A stretch of DNA of 64,000 nucleotides, taken from positions 31,202,042-31,266,041 of the forward strand of contig CM060734.1 of assembly GCA_030704615.1 (NCBI GenBank), written 5' to 3'. Below, one piece after another: positions 45,300 to 58,450 of the stretch. The notes below the pieces were generated by a model. That model saw only the letters and a program-made list of their open reading frames with translations, had not been told where the DNA came from and did no database searches. The DNA is from Takakia lepidozioides (lineage: Eukaryota; Streptophyta; Takakiopsida; Takakiales; Takakiaceae). How positions within the stretch are numbered: position 1 is the first letter of the stretch; every line of letters starts with the position of its first letter. Made by a program: the position numbers and the translations under genes.

Positions 45300-46620
45300 T
45301 GCCTTCGCACGGCTAGACTACACAAAGGGTTTCTATCCATCGAGACTCGCCTGGCTACCTGTTGTAGCCTGGCACACATATCAACTCCGGCGGGCTTGGC
45401 AGTACCTTGTGCCGGTTACAGTCGGTGGCCAGACTCCTTGGTGCAACACCATACATAGCCTAGTTTTAAAGCAAATTTCATCCACATTTTTCAAACTTAC
45501 ATCCAATATGTACCCCAAGTAATTCAAAAAAAAAATCACACAAACAGGCGTAAACATGTAGCAAGCTATCTTAACACATGTGGCTATTGCATGCCATGTA
45601 AAAGTGCCAATTGCATGTGGGCCCACATGGAGTGTACAACGAAATAAATTGGGGATGCCAACAACCGCGTTGGGAGGACCACCACGAGGAGGGAGGCTTG
45701 CTATGGGGCGTTGGCGGTAGAGGCTGGCAGCAACAAAGACCAACACAAGGAGGGAGGTAGCGGTAGGGGCTGGCGGGAACTAGGACCAGCAGCAAGAGGA
45801 GGGAGGCTCGTATGAAATATTGTAACATTTCAATATTCTATTTATTCTTTGTGTCCTGGGGACAGGGGTTGGGTAGGAAGGAGGGGTCAAAAACTATGTT
45901 GTACAAGGGACTTTATGCGAAGTGGCGAGTTATTATGTTGCAAGATGTGTATCTGACTATGATTTTTGGCCCAAAATTACATTTGCAACGGAGCTTGTTA
46001 TATTCCATTACGACGCCATACGAGAGTCCACCGATTTATAAAGGATTCAAGGGTGAATATGTATCGCGAGAAGAAGTAATTTACATCCAAATTGTTCCTA
46101 CTAATGAAGGTAGCTGTATGCAGTTAGTAGCAAGCTGCTCAACTCACCGAATCTGACAAGTAGGAAAATAGCCTGAAAAGCTAGGTTATGGAGTTTGGTA
46201 CGGATTCCCAAAATTGGCAAGTGAACTAGTACAAGACAGGTAGATGGAATATCTCATCCATACTTACAGATGAAATCTGTAAACAGGATGTAGTTCATAC
46301 TTCATAGAGTCTAGTTGGTGCATGCTTGATAGGTGAGACTATTCATAGAGACAAGTTTAGGGTTTCATCCAGCATGAGACTTTCTATGAATGAATAAATA
46401 AATGACGCTAACCTCCCTTCTCAGCAACCCTACGTGATACTCATTGTGCTCATCGTAGGTGACATTCTCGCATTATCGCCAACCGAAGTCAACACAAGTA
46501 AGGGCCCCCTTCTCCAAGGAGGTTGCGTAGCGCAGCTTGTGAGCGAACTCCTGCGAGCAAACTAAAATATTCTATAAATTTCTAAAATATCCTGAGAATA
46601 TAGTACATCAAAACGAAAAT
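45300..46620. other. Unassigned spacer
   Basis: A 114-codon plus-strand frame (45812-46156) has no recognisable domain and uneven composition. GGAGGGAGG- and GGTAG-type repeats occur at 45670-45800. No gene supported. Confidence 0.4.
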
Positions 46621-46629
46621 ATGCTCCCT

Positions 46630-46772
46630 GACAAAATTGCAAAACTAATTCAAAATTTGTGCTCACATGAAACTATCGCTTTGATTGTCATTTTTTGGAG
46701 TTTGTTTCGCCATCTAAACTCATTGTGCTCATGTGAGTACAAATTTTGAAGTAGTTTCGTTTGCAAAATATC
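46630..46772. repeat. Short imperfect inverted repeat
   Basis: GCAAAACTAATTCAAAATTT (46640 region) is matched inverted by AAATTTTGAAGTAGTTTCG near 46740-46765; the arms are about 40 bp and the loop about 60 bp. It could be a small foldback/MITE remnant. Confidence 0.5.
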
Positions 46773-46845
46773 GCATTTTCGTGTTTTTTGTTGGGTTTGT
46801 TTCACCACTGAAACTCATTGTGCTGAGCACAAAATTCGCTAGGAA

Positions 46846-46967
46846 AATATTGTTGTTTATCATATTTTAATATTGTGTTTCATTATTAAATATTTGCGGT
46901 TTATAGAATATTGTTGTTTATCATATTTTAATATTGTGTTTCATTATTAAATATTTGCGGTTTATAG
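46846..46967 (+). repeat. Perfect 61-bp tandem duplication
   Basis: 46846-46906 and 46907-46967 are the same 61 bases (starting AATATTGTTG, ending GGTTTATAG). The lack of differences implies a recent event or assembly error. Confidence 0.88.
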
Positions 46968-49900
46968 GGTTTTAGCTGAAATATACTCATCGACCATGTA
47001 ACTGACCCGTGATGGAAGAGTACCATATGTCCGCATATGCCTTGTATTTCTGTTTGCAAACATATTGCCCCTATAACCGGGGCTTGTCTCAAGGGAAACC
47101 AACCCCCTCCTCAAGCAGGGGTGGGTTCTATGAATTTTCTATACAAAGGTGCAACCTGCACAGAACTTGGGATTTTGTCACAGTTAATCACATTACAACC
47201 AATTTGTAATTTATACAACAAAGGCAAGGTTTACATGTACTCCATGCATTTGTTTGTAACAAAATAGGTAACCATCCTCATATGTTATCAAATTAGGATC
47301 GTAGGTTGCTTGGCTACTTTATCATGACATAAAGCTATGTCTATGGAGCCCCCCTTTCCCTCGCGTCTATCATGTGTCCTCCCCCCCACCTTCTTCCCAT
47401 CCGCCCCTCCACTTTGTTGTGCCATCTTTCCACTGGCGGACTTTTTATCAAATGAAACCTGGGCTACATATTTGTACTGGCAAACAACATAATTTCAAGG
47501 TGTGGATGGTAAGGTGTTGATGTGCAAATGGACCTCTTTGGTAGACATGAAAGGACTTACAAGTTCTGGCAAACTAGTCACTTTGAGGTTTTCATGATTC
47601 TTTTCAAATGTAACTCCCGGAATGCCAACAGACTGAAAATCCACATTTCATGAAAAGAAAAGGAATGTTTGATGCCTGTTGACCACATGGGAAAAAATAG
47701 TTGCTTGTGATGTGTTCCTCAGAAATAGCATAAATCTGGTTAAAGAGGGACACCTACAATGTTTTGATTCAAGACCTAGAAAAAGTCCAAAACCCAAGAA
47801 CAGATTCAAAAGGAACCGTGGATTTTTGCATATGGCACAAAAATTGGAAGGTAACTGTGTAGTGGGGCCTTGCCAATCCATCAACCATGTTTTTGTCCCA
47901 ACACCCAGAAGAAAGACAACCCGGAAGCGTCAAAAGACTCGTCAATTTTGTCATGTCAACGATAGAAAGTAGGTCAGCGATGGTCCACAAGGACCACTTT
48001 TTTTTGGAGGGACACAAACGATCCTTTCAACATACTCCAAGAGCAATCATATTGGAGGAGGGACCCTCAAATCTTTTGTGAGGAAAAGATGCATGGTTTT
48101 CCCCAGGGGCCCTTGGACTTTGGTTTTCTTTGGACACTTTCGGGTCTTTGTTTGTGTGTGGGTGTGGGGGGGGGGGGCTACGTTGGCCGCCAATCTGCTC
48201 CCTTCGATTTCAACATTGAGATCCAAAAAACAAAGCACAAAAGAGGATGATGATAGTTCTGGTGTGGACGGACTGACAGTTTTGTCAGGCAAGTCTCAGT
48301 GTAGGCATGGCAATGGTTGTAGATGACTCAAGAGGTGAGGAGTACGCGTGTGTCACGTGGTGCGAGAGAATCCGAGGACGGAATCATCTGCTTCCTGTAG
48401 CTCATGCACGACGACAACAGTAAGTTACTTACCAACTCGCTTCGGCATCTACAATTCTTGTGATGCCTCCCAGCAGCAGCATTGCCTGTCCGTGACTCCA
48501 ACTGGGCCCAGGCAGCAATTATCAGAGGAACATATGGAAGGCAAAAGCGAGAATACAGAGAACAATAAAAAGCCACGAATATGGCCCCCATACATGTACT
48601 TGCCCCTAGTGCTAAAGGGCGGCGGCTCTTTCTTCATGGACTGCGGAGACTGACCTTTGTTGAGTGCGAATTCCCAAGCTGATAAAGCATTGCCCAACAC
48701 CTTCCTAGTTCTTTCTTGGTTCAGAAAGGCGCTAAGGAGTACGTTATGTGAACTCAATGGGAGCCCAACAAGATTGTAACTGAGGATCCATCTACTGTAG
48801 ACCCGTAGCTTCCCATTTCAGTCATGGTGTCAGAGGGACTGACACAATGTTTTGGGTTTTTGGTTTTCTCAGAGCTAGGCGGGCATTTGTGGACTCATCT
48901 ACGAGCGCACAGAGATGTGTCCGGGATATGTAGGACAGACTGTCTGCGTGGCAGGAAGTCGCAATCCCAACAGCTTTGCCCTTAAAGCCTGCCACTCCCC
49001 TTGCATAGGTCACGGCATCTCTCACCAGGATCTTTCCTTCTTGTTTTCGTAATCAGGCGTTGCATCAATGGCAAAGCCCCATTGATCAGCCAGAAAAAGA
49101 GCTCAGACCTCACGATGACCCCACCACAGACTTGCATGTAGCCTGCCTGCAACAGGTGGGAGATGGTGAGCAAGAGTGAATCTTACACTGTGATATGGTC
49201 AGCCCACTTGGCAAGGTAGGAGGCCACAGTACGAGCCACCTAGCTCAGCGTGGATCCAGTGAAGTTAAAGCGCGTGTACATCAGCCCATCTGCAGTGCCA
49301 GATGGTTCGCCCTCTACTTCCATGTCCTTTTCCTGTTTTGGAGGGAGACAGGAAAGAGACCGGACATCTCTTTTCTGCTTCGATTCATGGACTCGATTGC
49401 ACATACAACATAACTACAGTACTTGCCAACCCCAGAGAGGTGTGCCAGCTGCCCATCAAAGAGTTAGCACACTATAAGTAAATAACAACTGCAACTTGAA
49501 CTCATACAGTAACGCCTGCATCCTGAAAGACTTGCGGCCAATGAGTTTCATAACGTGGAGGATGGAGACACAGAAATCAACATTCTCGTGTAATAATCCT
49601 CTTGGGATTATTCAAGCTCTGCAATCTGCTGTTGGATGTCCTTTCTGGAAGAAGGCAATGCGGAGACCATTGCTCTCAACAACTCTCAATCATACAAAGT
49701 AGGTGAATAGTTATATGAAAACGCTTGACAGAACCACGTGAATTTATCAAAGTGGATATTTACAGCCATGGGCAAGGTGCAGGCAGGCGATACTCCTGAG
49801 TCCTCCTCTGACTGTACCTACACAGTCCTTTTCGACAGAGAGGCCCACTTATTAGAGGCTTCATACTTATTCTCAGAAAGTAGGCGTGGGATGCCCATGC

Positions 49901-52167
49901 AGCTGTCAATTGATCCATTGGCGAATCAGCTAATCAAAGTCCCACCAACTATTTCTACCCCGGGAATCAACTATCCATGGAAGGGAGTGCAGACATGGTG
50001 GCTGGCAGCTTCCGTGGAGTTGTTGCACATATAATATACTCTCACAAACATTTCCTCAGTTTGAGATTCAGGGTGGGTTCCTTGGAAAAAGATCAAAGCA
50101 CCCATTTTTCAATAGCGATGGCGAAGGCCGGCCCATTCTGTGTTGGAGACGCTTGTGGGCAATTATGTGGAGACTTGCCGGGGCCCACAAAGGATAACTT
50201 GGCTGTGTGACGCACTTATCATGCAGGTGCGGGCTTGAAAGGTACACCTGCGGCTTCCTCTTCACTCTGATAACTAACTGCGACCACAAAGATAGGGGGC
50301 CCACAGCAATGTGTGGAATTGGATCAGTGATTGGGTTCACAACCCTAAGAAGGAATGCTTGCACATTGGTACACAGACTAGTGGACAAAAAGATGACGTG
50401 TTCAGTGACGAGTACTTACTTGAATTTCAGTTACTCCTTCCTGTTGCCACAGTCCACCCTCTCTCCTTGGTAATACTTAGCTACCCAATCAGAAAGATGA
50501 AGAAAAAGAAGTCAGAAACGCTTAACTCACAAAGTTTTGTAGTTGGGATTCACCATCCACAAGGCTCCAGAGTCCCAGATCCATTAGAGTTGTAAGTTGC
50601 AGCAACAGTTGGAGAAAGAAAATTTGATTGATGTCTGTTGGGAACGGTTATCGCAAAATATCTTCTCTTTGGATGTAATCAATTTCATGACATCATAAAG
50701 TATTTGCCTAATTAGACAAGAAATCTACAGGTGGTTGCAATCTTTCAAGATTTGGGGAACCACTGCGCGCAGGGAGGAGTCCTTCTCACCCAACCCTAAA
50801 CTTTAAGCTGATTTCTATATACAGGTGTCAAGAGTGAGTTAAAGAGGGGGCCGCTTCGATAACAAGTAACATACCTGTGTATTTGGAAAAGGGGGTAGCT
50901 TTTCTACCGAGAAAGGAAGTGAACAGTTAACGACATGCCATTTCTTGGATTGCCCGATGCATCGCGTGGCTCTTACACCAGCATCATTGGCCTCTGGGAC
51001 CCACATTCATTTCTGGGTTTCTTGAACAGCTTTATCGACACAACAGATTCTCTCCCGAGGTGGGGGCATGCTGACTTTAAAAGCCAACTCGCTTTCCAAA
51101 TTTGGACAGCAGGTGAGATGGATTTTTAAACGGGAGGTAGCAAAGCTTCCAGATTTGTCTGGTAAACTGCCAACTCCCACAGTGACGTTGGTGTCACCTC
51201 CATCACAGCACACCATCACCGTGATCCACAAATATACCATCCATCTAAAATGCTCAGAAGGCATTCACATCTGCTCAGTAGTTTCTTGAGCTGTGGAACC
51301 CAGGAGGAAACACATGCAGAGCACAAACCACCACCATGTGGCTCAAATTCCCCATCTTCCAGCACCCGCATCAGTGAAGCTCAAGGAAGAGAGCGTAAGC
51401 TGTCCACTATTCCATAATATGCATGTTCAGTAGTGCAAAATGGTCAAGAGATGCTAACAAGTACGGTGTGTCCAAATCCGTGAATACTTCATTGAACTAG
51501 CAATACAGAAAATTGGAACAAATTTCGTCTCTCAATGCTAACCCCAACCTTAGCTACCTGCCAACCCAGAATATCAAGGCACATGTGAACAAAGCAGATT
51601 TGTGTATGCAGGAATTTATTTCGTGATCGGCGCTTGACCACCGTATCTATGTACATCCATTACAAATGGAGTGGTAATTTGTTACATGAGCTCATGTGCG
51701 AAGAACGCTGGTCTGGGTACAAATATGGAATCAGGTTACGGGATGAGGCGAAATGGAAGATATCACCTGTTTTTAAACTTACAGCCCGAGTGGTGGTTTA
51801 ACTAATGCCTCAACTATACACAGGGTTAAACTTGCTACTATCTCAACCTCTTCCTACAACATTTCGCTGTTTGCATTTGCAGACTGGCTGGACAAGAAAA
51901 TTGAACTTGGGGAAGACATCCTGAAGTGAAAAAGAGTAAGGACCAGCCAGGAAACGAATTGACATGAATAGGTCAGCTCGCTCAGCAGGCCATGGAACTC
52001 CAGAGAAGAAGGGTGGGGAAGGATGGGAGGCCCCGCGTAGGGCCTCAACAAATGGTTCCTAACTTGAGCTAAGCTACTCTATTCACGGTGCCAGGCTCCC
52101 AATTTATTCACTAAGGAAACGACATCTTCTGCATTAAAATAGTCTAAAGAATGAGGAGTACTAGTAC
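46968..52167. other. Unassigned; coding-like minus-strand pieces at 48430-51300
   Basis: No frame over 110 codons. Several short minus-strand stretches look like exons with splice-like edges. One follows CTTCTTCCAG near 49660 (KDIQQQIAELE). Another ends at a strong donor, TTG then GTAAGT, near 48424 (IAAWAQLESRTG). A third reads AKLSFVGPGKSPHNCPQ near 50190. They do not assemble into a protein I recognise. Either a decayed gene or a gene with short exons, downstream of TTL and on the same strand. Confidence 0.25.
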
Positions 52168-55100
52168 CTACACACTAAAGTGGCTGACAGCATGCTCCAG
52201 CGTTTGCTGGGTTGGGCCCAGTAACTCTTTCACCTTGAAGCCGTTCTTATAGATCTTGAATGTAGGCACAAAATTGACGCTCTCGGCCTTCGCCAGGTAA
52301 GGGTTTTCTTCCACATCAACCTGCACACCGAAGACAAACAAAACCATTCATTGGTCTGCTTTGTTTTGAGACTCTAGTCACTCAAGTAGAGTTCTCTCTG
52401 TAGACAGCAATTCTTCCATCTCTGTTAATCTTTCTCCGAGTACATATTGAAATTCTGTCACAAGTGTGCAGGGTAAGAATGAAAGGGAGGTACTTACCTT
52501 GAGGAAGTTCACCAGAGGGTTTAGTTTGCACAGCTGTTCAACAACGGAAGCCATTTGTCTGCAGCGCTCACTCCATTTTGTGTTGAATTGCACCACAGAT
52601 AGTCCTGATATGGAAGGATGCCAGGGTCACAATCTGATTAGATGCAACCAACCCCACGTTTGTTCCTTTGGCCGAGATATACCACATTATCACTGCAGTT
52701 GCATACTTGAATACCACTACAAACAAGTCAAAACTTGCATGAAGAACAGTGATTGAGATTGCCCCATACAATTGTGCCTCTCCTGTCATTTGCTATAAAT
52801 GATGAGTCCTGCACAAGAGGAAGCCAATCAAAGATAAATGCATACCTGGATGCGAAATGGCCTCTCTTAATTGGTCATTGCTGCAGACTTCTTCAACTTG
52901 GCCTGCTGTCCGGATCTGAAAGGGTTCTTCCCCTCTAGCTTTTTTCAACTCCACTTGCACCTCAAAGAGTGTCCGTGCAATTTCGACATCCGAAGGCAAT
53001 TCCCTTCTCAATACCTCATAATCTCTCAAAGCATCCTCCCATCGCTCCATCTGAACCAAACAGAGTTGCATGAATTACTCAAACAGTGAACTTGAAAGAT
53101 AAATCATATTAATCAAAAAGGTAGGCTAATCTGAGCTTAAGGGACAATGCAGTTACCAAACGACACTTAGACAGTAGTGAGGCTGTTAAGAAACCTTGAA
53201 ATTTGATCGAGCACGCCGCAGAAGAGCCTTGGTGTAGTGCGGCTGAGCATCCAGGGCTGCATTGCAATCCTCAACAGCTTTTTCAAACTGACCAAGTTTT
53301 GACCTGCTCACACAATCACAATTTGTATCAATGCATGAAGAACCAACAGATTCAAACTACACTTGGTTGTCCTACTTCAGTGCTTCCACAAGCAGGTGTT
53401 TGACTATTTGATAGAAGCCACCTGAAAGAAGCCACCTGAAAGGAATTGAATACAAAAGCCACATAACATTGAGGGAATTGAAATGCCCCAGGCTGACTAC
53501 TTCCCCTTAATTGAGTGTCATGGAAAAGAGACAACAGATTGCATTGGCATAGAGCATTCCTCCAGCATTTGAACAACGAAGTCCAACTAACCTGCAGGCT
53601 GCCCGATTGCAAAGCAGAATAGCATTGGTTGGATCATATTGTAGGCCTTCACTGTAAGCCATGGATGCCTCCAAGGTTCTGCCTGCCTTGTATAAATCGT
53701 TGCCAGTAGTTCGGGCAGAGGCAACAGCTCGTGCCCTCTTCAACAGGAGGAAAGCCTCAGAGTTATGTGGATCAAAATGGGCTGCCCTCTCTGCTGCGAT
53801 CACTGCCCCTTCAAACCTGTTACATGTAAAGAGAGAGGATGAGAAATCCCTTCAACACTAAACATCCTTCAATCACCTCCTCATAGCCTCAATTTCTCCA
53901 GTCAATCTCAGAATCAATCTGAAGTCGCTGTTGCTTACAAAAGAATTACACTTGCGCATGACTATAGTAAGCTAAATTCAAGTGCAGGTGTCAATTAAAA
54001 TCACACTTGGGATAAGGAAAAACGAACTCTACAAGCTGTCTTTACGGGAATTCTGCAATAATATATTACTGTTGATTATATTATATGTGCAAAAGTGCTG
54101 CAAAATCACCGAGACCTGCCAAGTGCAATATCAATTTGTGCTTGGACAATGAGGGTAGTGGTGTCCGCAGGTGTGCTTGTTGATCTCCTCAAAGCACCTT
54201 CCACTTTTTGAGCTGCTGATAGAACTGTGTCTGCTTCCTCTGGCCTGCGAAGCCTCAGCAATGCTTCTGCTTTCAGAGCAAAAACCTGCAAGCAAATTCA
54301 CATGAGTTCCCTGTCCACCTTTCAAAAGTACAAGCTTGCGGGGGAATGAAGAACCAACTGACAAGAGAATAAACTCCAGGTTTCACCTCCAATCCTGTAA
54401 ATCCTGGAGGATTACATCCTTTCCAACACTATTGTAGCCCTGAAGTAAGACGGTCAAGACAGCTTTGATGCAGCATTCCCATTTGATTTGAGTCTGAGAA
54501 GCCTACCTCACGGGCCTGAAAGGAAGGCTAATAGACGAAATATTCAATTGCATTCTGAGAGATCATGTTTAACAGTAGGGAGCAAAACAGCCAAATCAGG
54601 TCACTTAAAGCAATATAAATTAACGAAATCTATGGTCCCAGTGACTCAGACTTGCACACTGGACATCAAATCCCTCCAAGATGTTTCAGGCGATTCAATA
54701 TTTCCAAGATATTCACATCCAAATGACAGCTATCAAAGCTGGTGCCATGGCCTTATTTCATCTCCTGGTTGGAGAAGGAGAGGCACCACACCACACACAC
54801 ACAAGACCAAGTGGGCATCGTCATTAGACCTGTGGCGCCGAGTCAGCCCCAGCCACAACAGCAGCATCACTTTCTCTGACAACAGTGCTCCAGTCAGACA
54901 ACCTCCTGGCTTCCAAACATTTCGTTACATGTTTCTCAATTTTTTCCATCCGCAGCATGTCCCCAAGATCCGCCTGTTGTCCAGAAGACTTAAAATGCTT
55001 TTTGGCTTTTTCTACTCGCCCTAGTCTGCATCAGGCCAGAAAACGGGGATCAATCTTACCAAACCAACAGAAATTACCTGCTAAACACCTGTCAACTGAC

Positions 55101-57115
55101 ATTTAACTAGGAGATCCTCACAATGAAGTATGGGCGTACTCATAGATGAAAGAGACCCACACACCTCATGTACAGTGATGCAAGTCGTTGATGAGCGCGA
55201 ACATAGGAAGGATCAAGCTTAATTGCGTCCTCACATTCCCGGACGGCTTCAGCCAGGCGCCCAAGCCCTGTCAATGCGGCTGCTCTGTTACTTCGGTATG
55301 GAGCCCGTCCTGGGGCCAATGAAATTGCTCGGTCATAAAGGGAGAGAGCCTCAGCGAAATTGCCTTTCTTATACTGATCATTTCCCGCATTTTTCACCTC
55401 CTCAGGATCTGTACTAGAGAGCTGCCGCTTGATCAGGAGACTCTCGCCCGCAGCAAAAATATTGCCTCGCCCGTAAGTAGAGTCTGCTGCCTTCGCACCC
55501 TCTGGTTTGCACCTCCCCTTTAAGGGCCCCGTAACAAGAGAACCTCCGTTCAAGACATTACCACTGATGCCAGCGCCACCAAGGCTTCTGGTGGGTGCAA
55601 CAGTGCCTCCGTTGATTTGCCTCCCTCCGTGACAGATTGGCGTTCTAGGGGTCGCCACTGCACACGCAACACACACCAAATCTTGTTACCCAGTAGCTCC
55701 AATACACTTCCAGCAGCATTCGAGGAAGCCCTTTCACAGCTCCAAATTAACTGTCTTTAAACCGACAATCTACTCAAACACTATACTCTGAGAACAAATC
55801 TTTCACTATCTCTGTCAAAATCCTTTGGACTGGTTACTGGGGTGTAAGAGGCCACCTTGTCTACACGTTAGGACATACACGTAAGTGACAATGCAACATC
55901 AATGTAGGACGGATAACTGAGCAATGATGCCTGTGCGCACATGTCTGTCACCCGCACCAGCCAACCTGCGAAGCACATCTCAATAACTCTTCCAACCTGT
56001 AAAGGAAATTTCGAACAAGCTCAACGCAACAGCAAACCACCTGAAGGGACACTTCCTCCCGTGTGAAGTCCTGTCCCCTGTGACGCAGGTCCAAGCACGT
56101 TCCCGACATTGCCGCCTGAGCTTCTAAAGGTTGCACCTGTTGTTGGGCTCCATGCAGACGAACTACCCCCTGTGAGGCTACCACCACTGCTAAACAGACT
56201 CTCAGCACTGCTGGTTCGAGCGACAGTTGGACTCCCTGCAACAGAGCTTCCTCGAGAGCTTCCTCCAGAAGAGCTGGGTGCATTTGCATTGTCCTTAGTC
56301 GTACTCTCCCCCACTTTCAGACTTAGCACGGTCGGGCTGGCACCTCCGGAGCTTCCATCTTTGGAACTGCTTCCGCCAGAAGAATATCGACCACTGTCAC
56401 TCCCACCCGAGTACCGGCCACTCTCACTCCCTGTGCCGAGAATCTCGCCACTTCGATTCCCCCCTGACTTGTTCTCCCCATTGAATAAAGCTCCAATCCG
56501 TCCATCACCGACGTCGGAGACCCCTCTTCTGTGGCCTGCGTAGTTCTCTTTTCTGAAGCTTCCTTCCGTGGAACTACTAACAAGCGCAGGAAGGCCTCCG
56601 CCGGGTGAACTCCCACCCCTCGCATTAGGACTACTCGCAATGCCGCCTTTGACCGTAAATCCTCCAGATGGAGGAACGCCAGATGAGGCACTTCTTGCAT
56701 GTTTGATCTTAGCGCCATCGGCAGAAGCAGATGCATCTGCTTTGAGATCCCCGGTCGAAGGACTATCTGTCCCTCCTGGACGATCACTCTGGTCGCCAAC
56801 CGCAAAACCACCTACCTTCAATCCCACTCCCTTGGTGCTCCCGTTGAGACCGTTCATAAGATCTGCTCTGCTTGGGGTGTCCAGACCGCCGCTGTGGAAA
56901 CTTGCACCATAGAGGGATCCCAAATTGAAACTGTCTTCTTTGGAGAAGCTGCCAATGCGTGTATCGCTGAGGGTGGCTGCATTGTACCTGGACCATCCTT
57001 GAAATCGGTCTATCTTGCCATTTGCAGTAGCCCCATACACCTTCCCACTAAACATTCCACCGTACGTATCAAATCCGCTTGGGCTCAGCTTTTTCTCTGA
57101 CTGACATTGTGCCAT
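52168..57115 (-). CDS. TTL-type protein: TPR repeats plus thioredoxin-like domain, 9 exons, 910 aa
   Basis: Model: complement(join(52168-52320, 52498-52604, 52846-53050, 53195-53303, 53592-53816, 54116-54285, 54830-55025, 55165-55657, 56041-57115)). GT-AG introns, phase kept, 2733 nt. Residues 1 to about 440 are low-complexity Ser/Gly-rich and probably disordered. From about 445 come TPR units (NAGNDQYKKGNFAEALSLYD; LGRVEKAKKHF; ALKAEALLRLRRPEEAD; KLGQFEKAVEDCNAALD). Residues about 820-910 are thioredoxin-like (VSHFSV end), with WSERC where thioredoxins have WCGPC, so no CxxC redox site. TTL proteins are plant-specific scaffolds that act in brassinosteroid signalling, cellulose synthase regulation and stress. 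ATG 57115 (MAQCQSEKK) is chosen. An in-frame ATG at 57280 exists, but the stretch between is unlike the family and probably leader. Longer than Arabidopsis TTL1 (about 700 aa), mostly in the N-terminus. Confidence 0.94.
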
Positions 57116-58450
57116 TTCGCATCTGACTTCAAAGAACGAAAGGAATCTGCAAATGTCACAAAGAGGTCCAGAAAAAACCTTCAATATAAGTCTGGTATTA
57201 CAAATGCTGGCCTGGCGAGCATGAACAAAAGGTAGACTTCCAAAATCTATCACACAGACAAGATGGTTGCAGAGTGGCAACGGGCAGACTGCACATGAGG
57301 AGGCTGAACTAACAGATAGATATATTTTGTGAACTCAGAGCGCTGATCCAAGCCGAGCCTTTACTTTCTCCCTGCAGGAGAGTGAAAGAGGACGCATTGA
57401 TGAAACTTGCAAAAAGTACCGACTCACGTAATGTTAAACTGCACACCAATGTGTCCTCAGCAATTGGCCTTGTCTGCCAGCACAAAGACTAGGAAATTGA
57501 GGAGAAGAGCGAGTTCCCTGTATATGGCATCAAGGGCCCACAGTGACCAAGGAAACTACAGATTCGAATGAAATTTTCAGCAGAGCATGGTAGTTTCGAT
57601 ATCGAAAGAGAGGAGGGGAGAGGGGGGGGCGGGTGTATGTTCTCTCCACACATGTGCAAGTGAGCAGCCACGCAGCACCAGGAGAGGCTAACAAAACCAA
57701 CAGTTCTCACACCTCTGCGAAAGAACAGAGCGATCAATAACTGATTGCCAAAACACAGCGCTCGGGCAGCGACCAGACAGTTTTACAATCATACCAAGAA
57801 GTCTGCTGATCCAGTCGCATGGGACGCTTTCCCTTCGCCTGTGCACGTTCACCTACAAGCCTACATGCACCGAAGAGGAAGACAAAAAGAGCAATCACAA
57901 AGAAGTGCTACACTACCAGCTGCACAGAACACCGAGATGGATGGATCCACCCGATGATATGCGCAATGCACAGCACGCAAATGCTCAATTGGATCGGGAA
58001 CAGTCCGTTCCAAACTACCAGGCTAATAAAGCAGGGCAGGCAGGTGCTGGAGCACCTTGCACTCTCCCCGATCCTCACAGAGATGCGAGGAGAAAGAGAG
58101 GAGGGGGAGAAGAGAGAAATGCCGTCAAACACTGCCTGCTCTCTAGGGCATGAGGCAGCGCTGAATGCTTGAATGCAGCGACATGTGTGGCCCACCAGCG
58201 CTGCAGGGCGGACGCAGGCAGGCAGTAATGGAGGCAGGCAGGCAAGGCCTCTGCCTTCCTTCCTTCCTTCCTTCCTCGCCAGCGCGGCCCTCGCTCTGCC
58301 TCGTCTCCCTCGCTCGCCAGCCCACGATCCATAGCCACTCCCTCCTGCCTGTATTTTGTATTCTAATGGGCTGGCGAAACCGGGGCGAATAAGGCGCAAA
58401 CGATATGGGATAATTGGGATAATTGGGATAATTGGGAAGGGGGGGGGTGA
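57116..58450 (-). promoter_or_regulatory. TTL leader and promoter region
   Basis: No other gene is seen upstream. The region holds GGAAGG/TTCC repeats (58253-58276), GA-rich DNA (58080-58120) and three GGGATAATT units (58407-58437). A leader intron is possible: the bases just before 57120 on the minus strand resemble a splice acceptor (CTTTGAAG). No TATA box is convincing. Confidence 0.35.

Noticed and set aside
46525-46570. Second tRNA-like D-arm (TAGCGCAGCTTG)
   Set aside because: No box B at the right distance and no stems; probably chance.
56109-56912. Long plus-strand frames opposite TTL exon 1
   Set aside because: These are antisense shadows of the Ser/Gly-rich coding sequence, with Pro/Leu-rich low-complexity translation.
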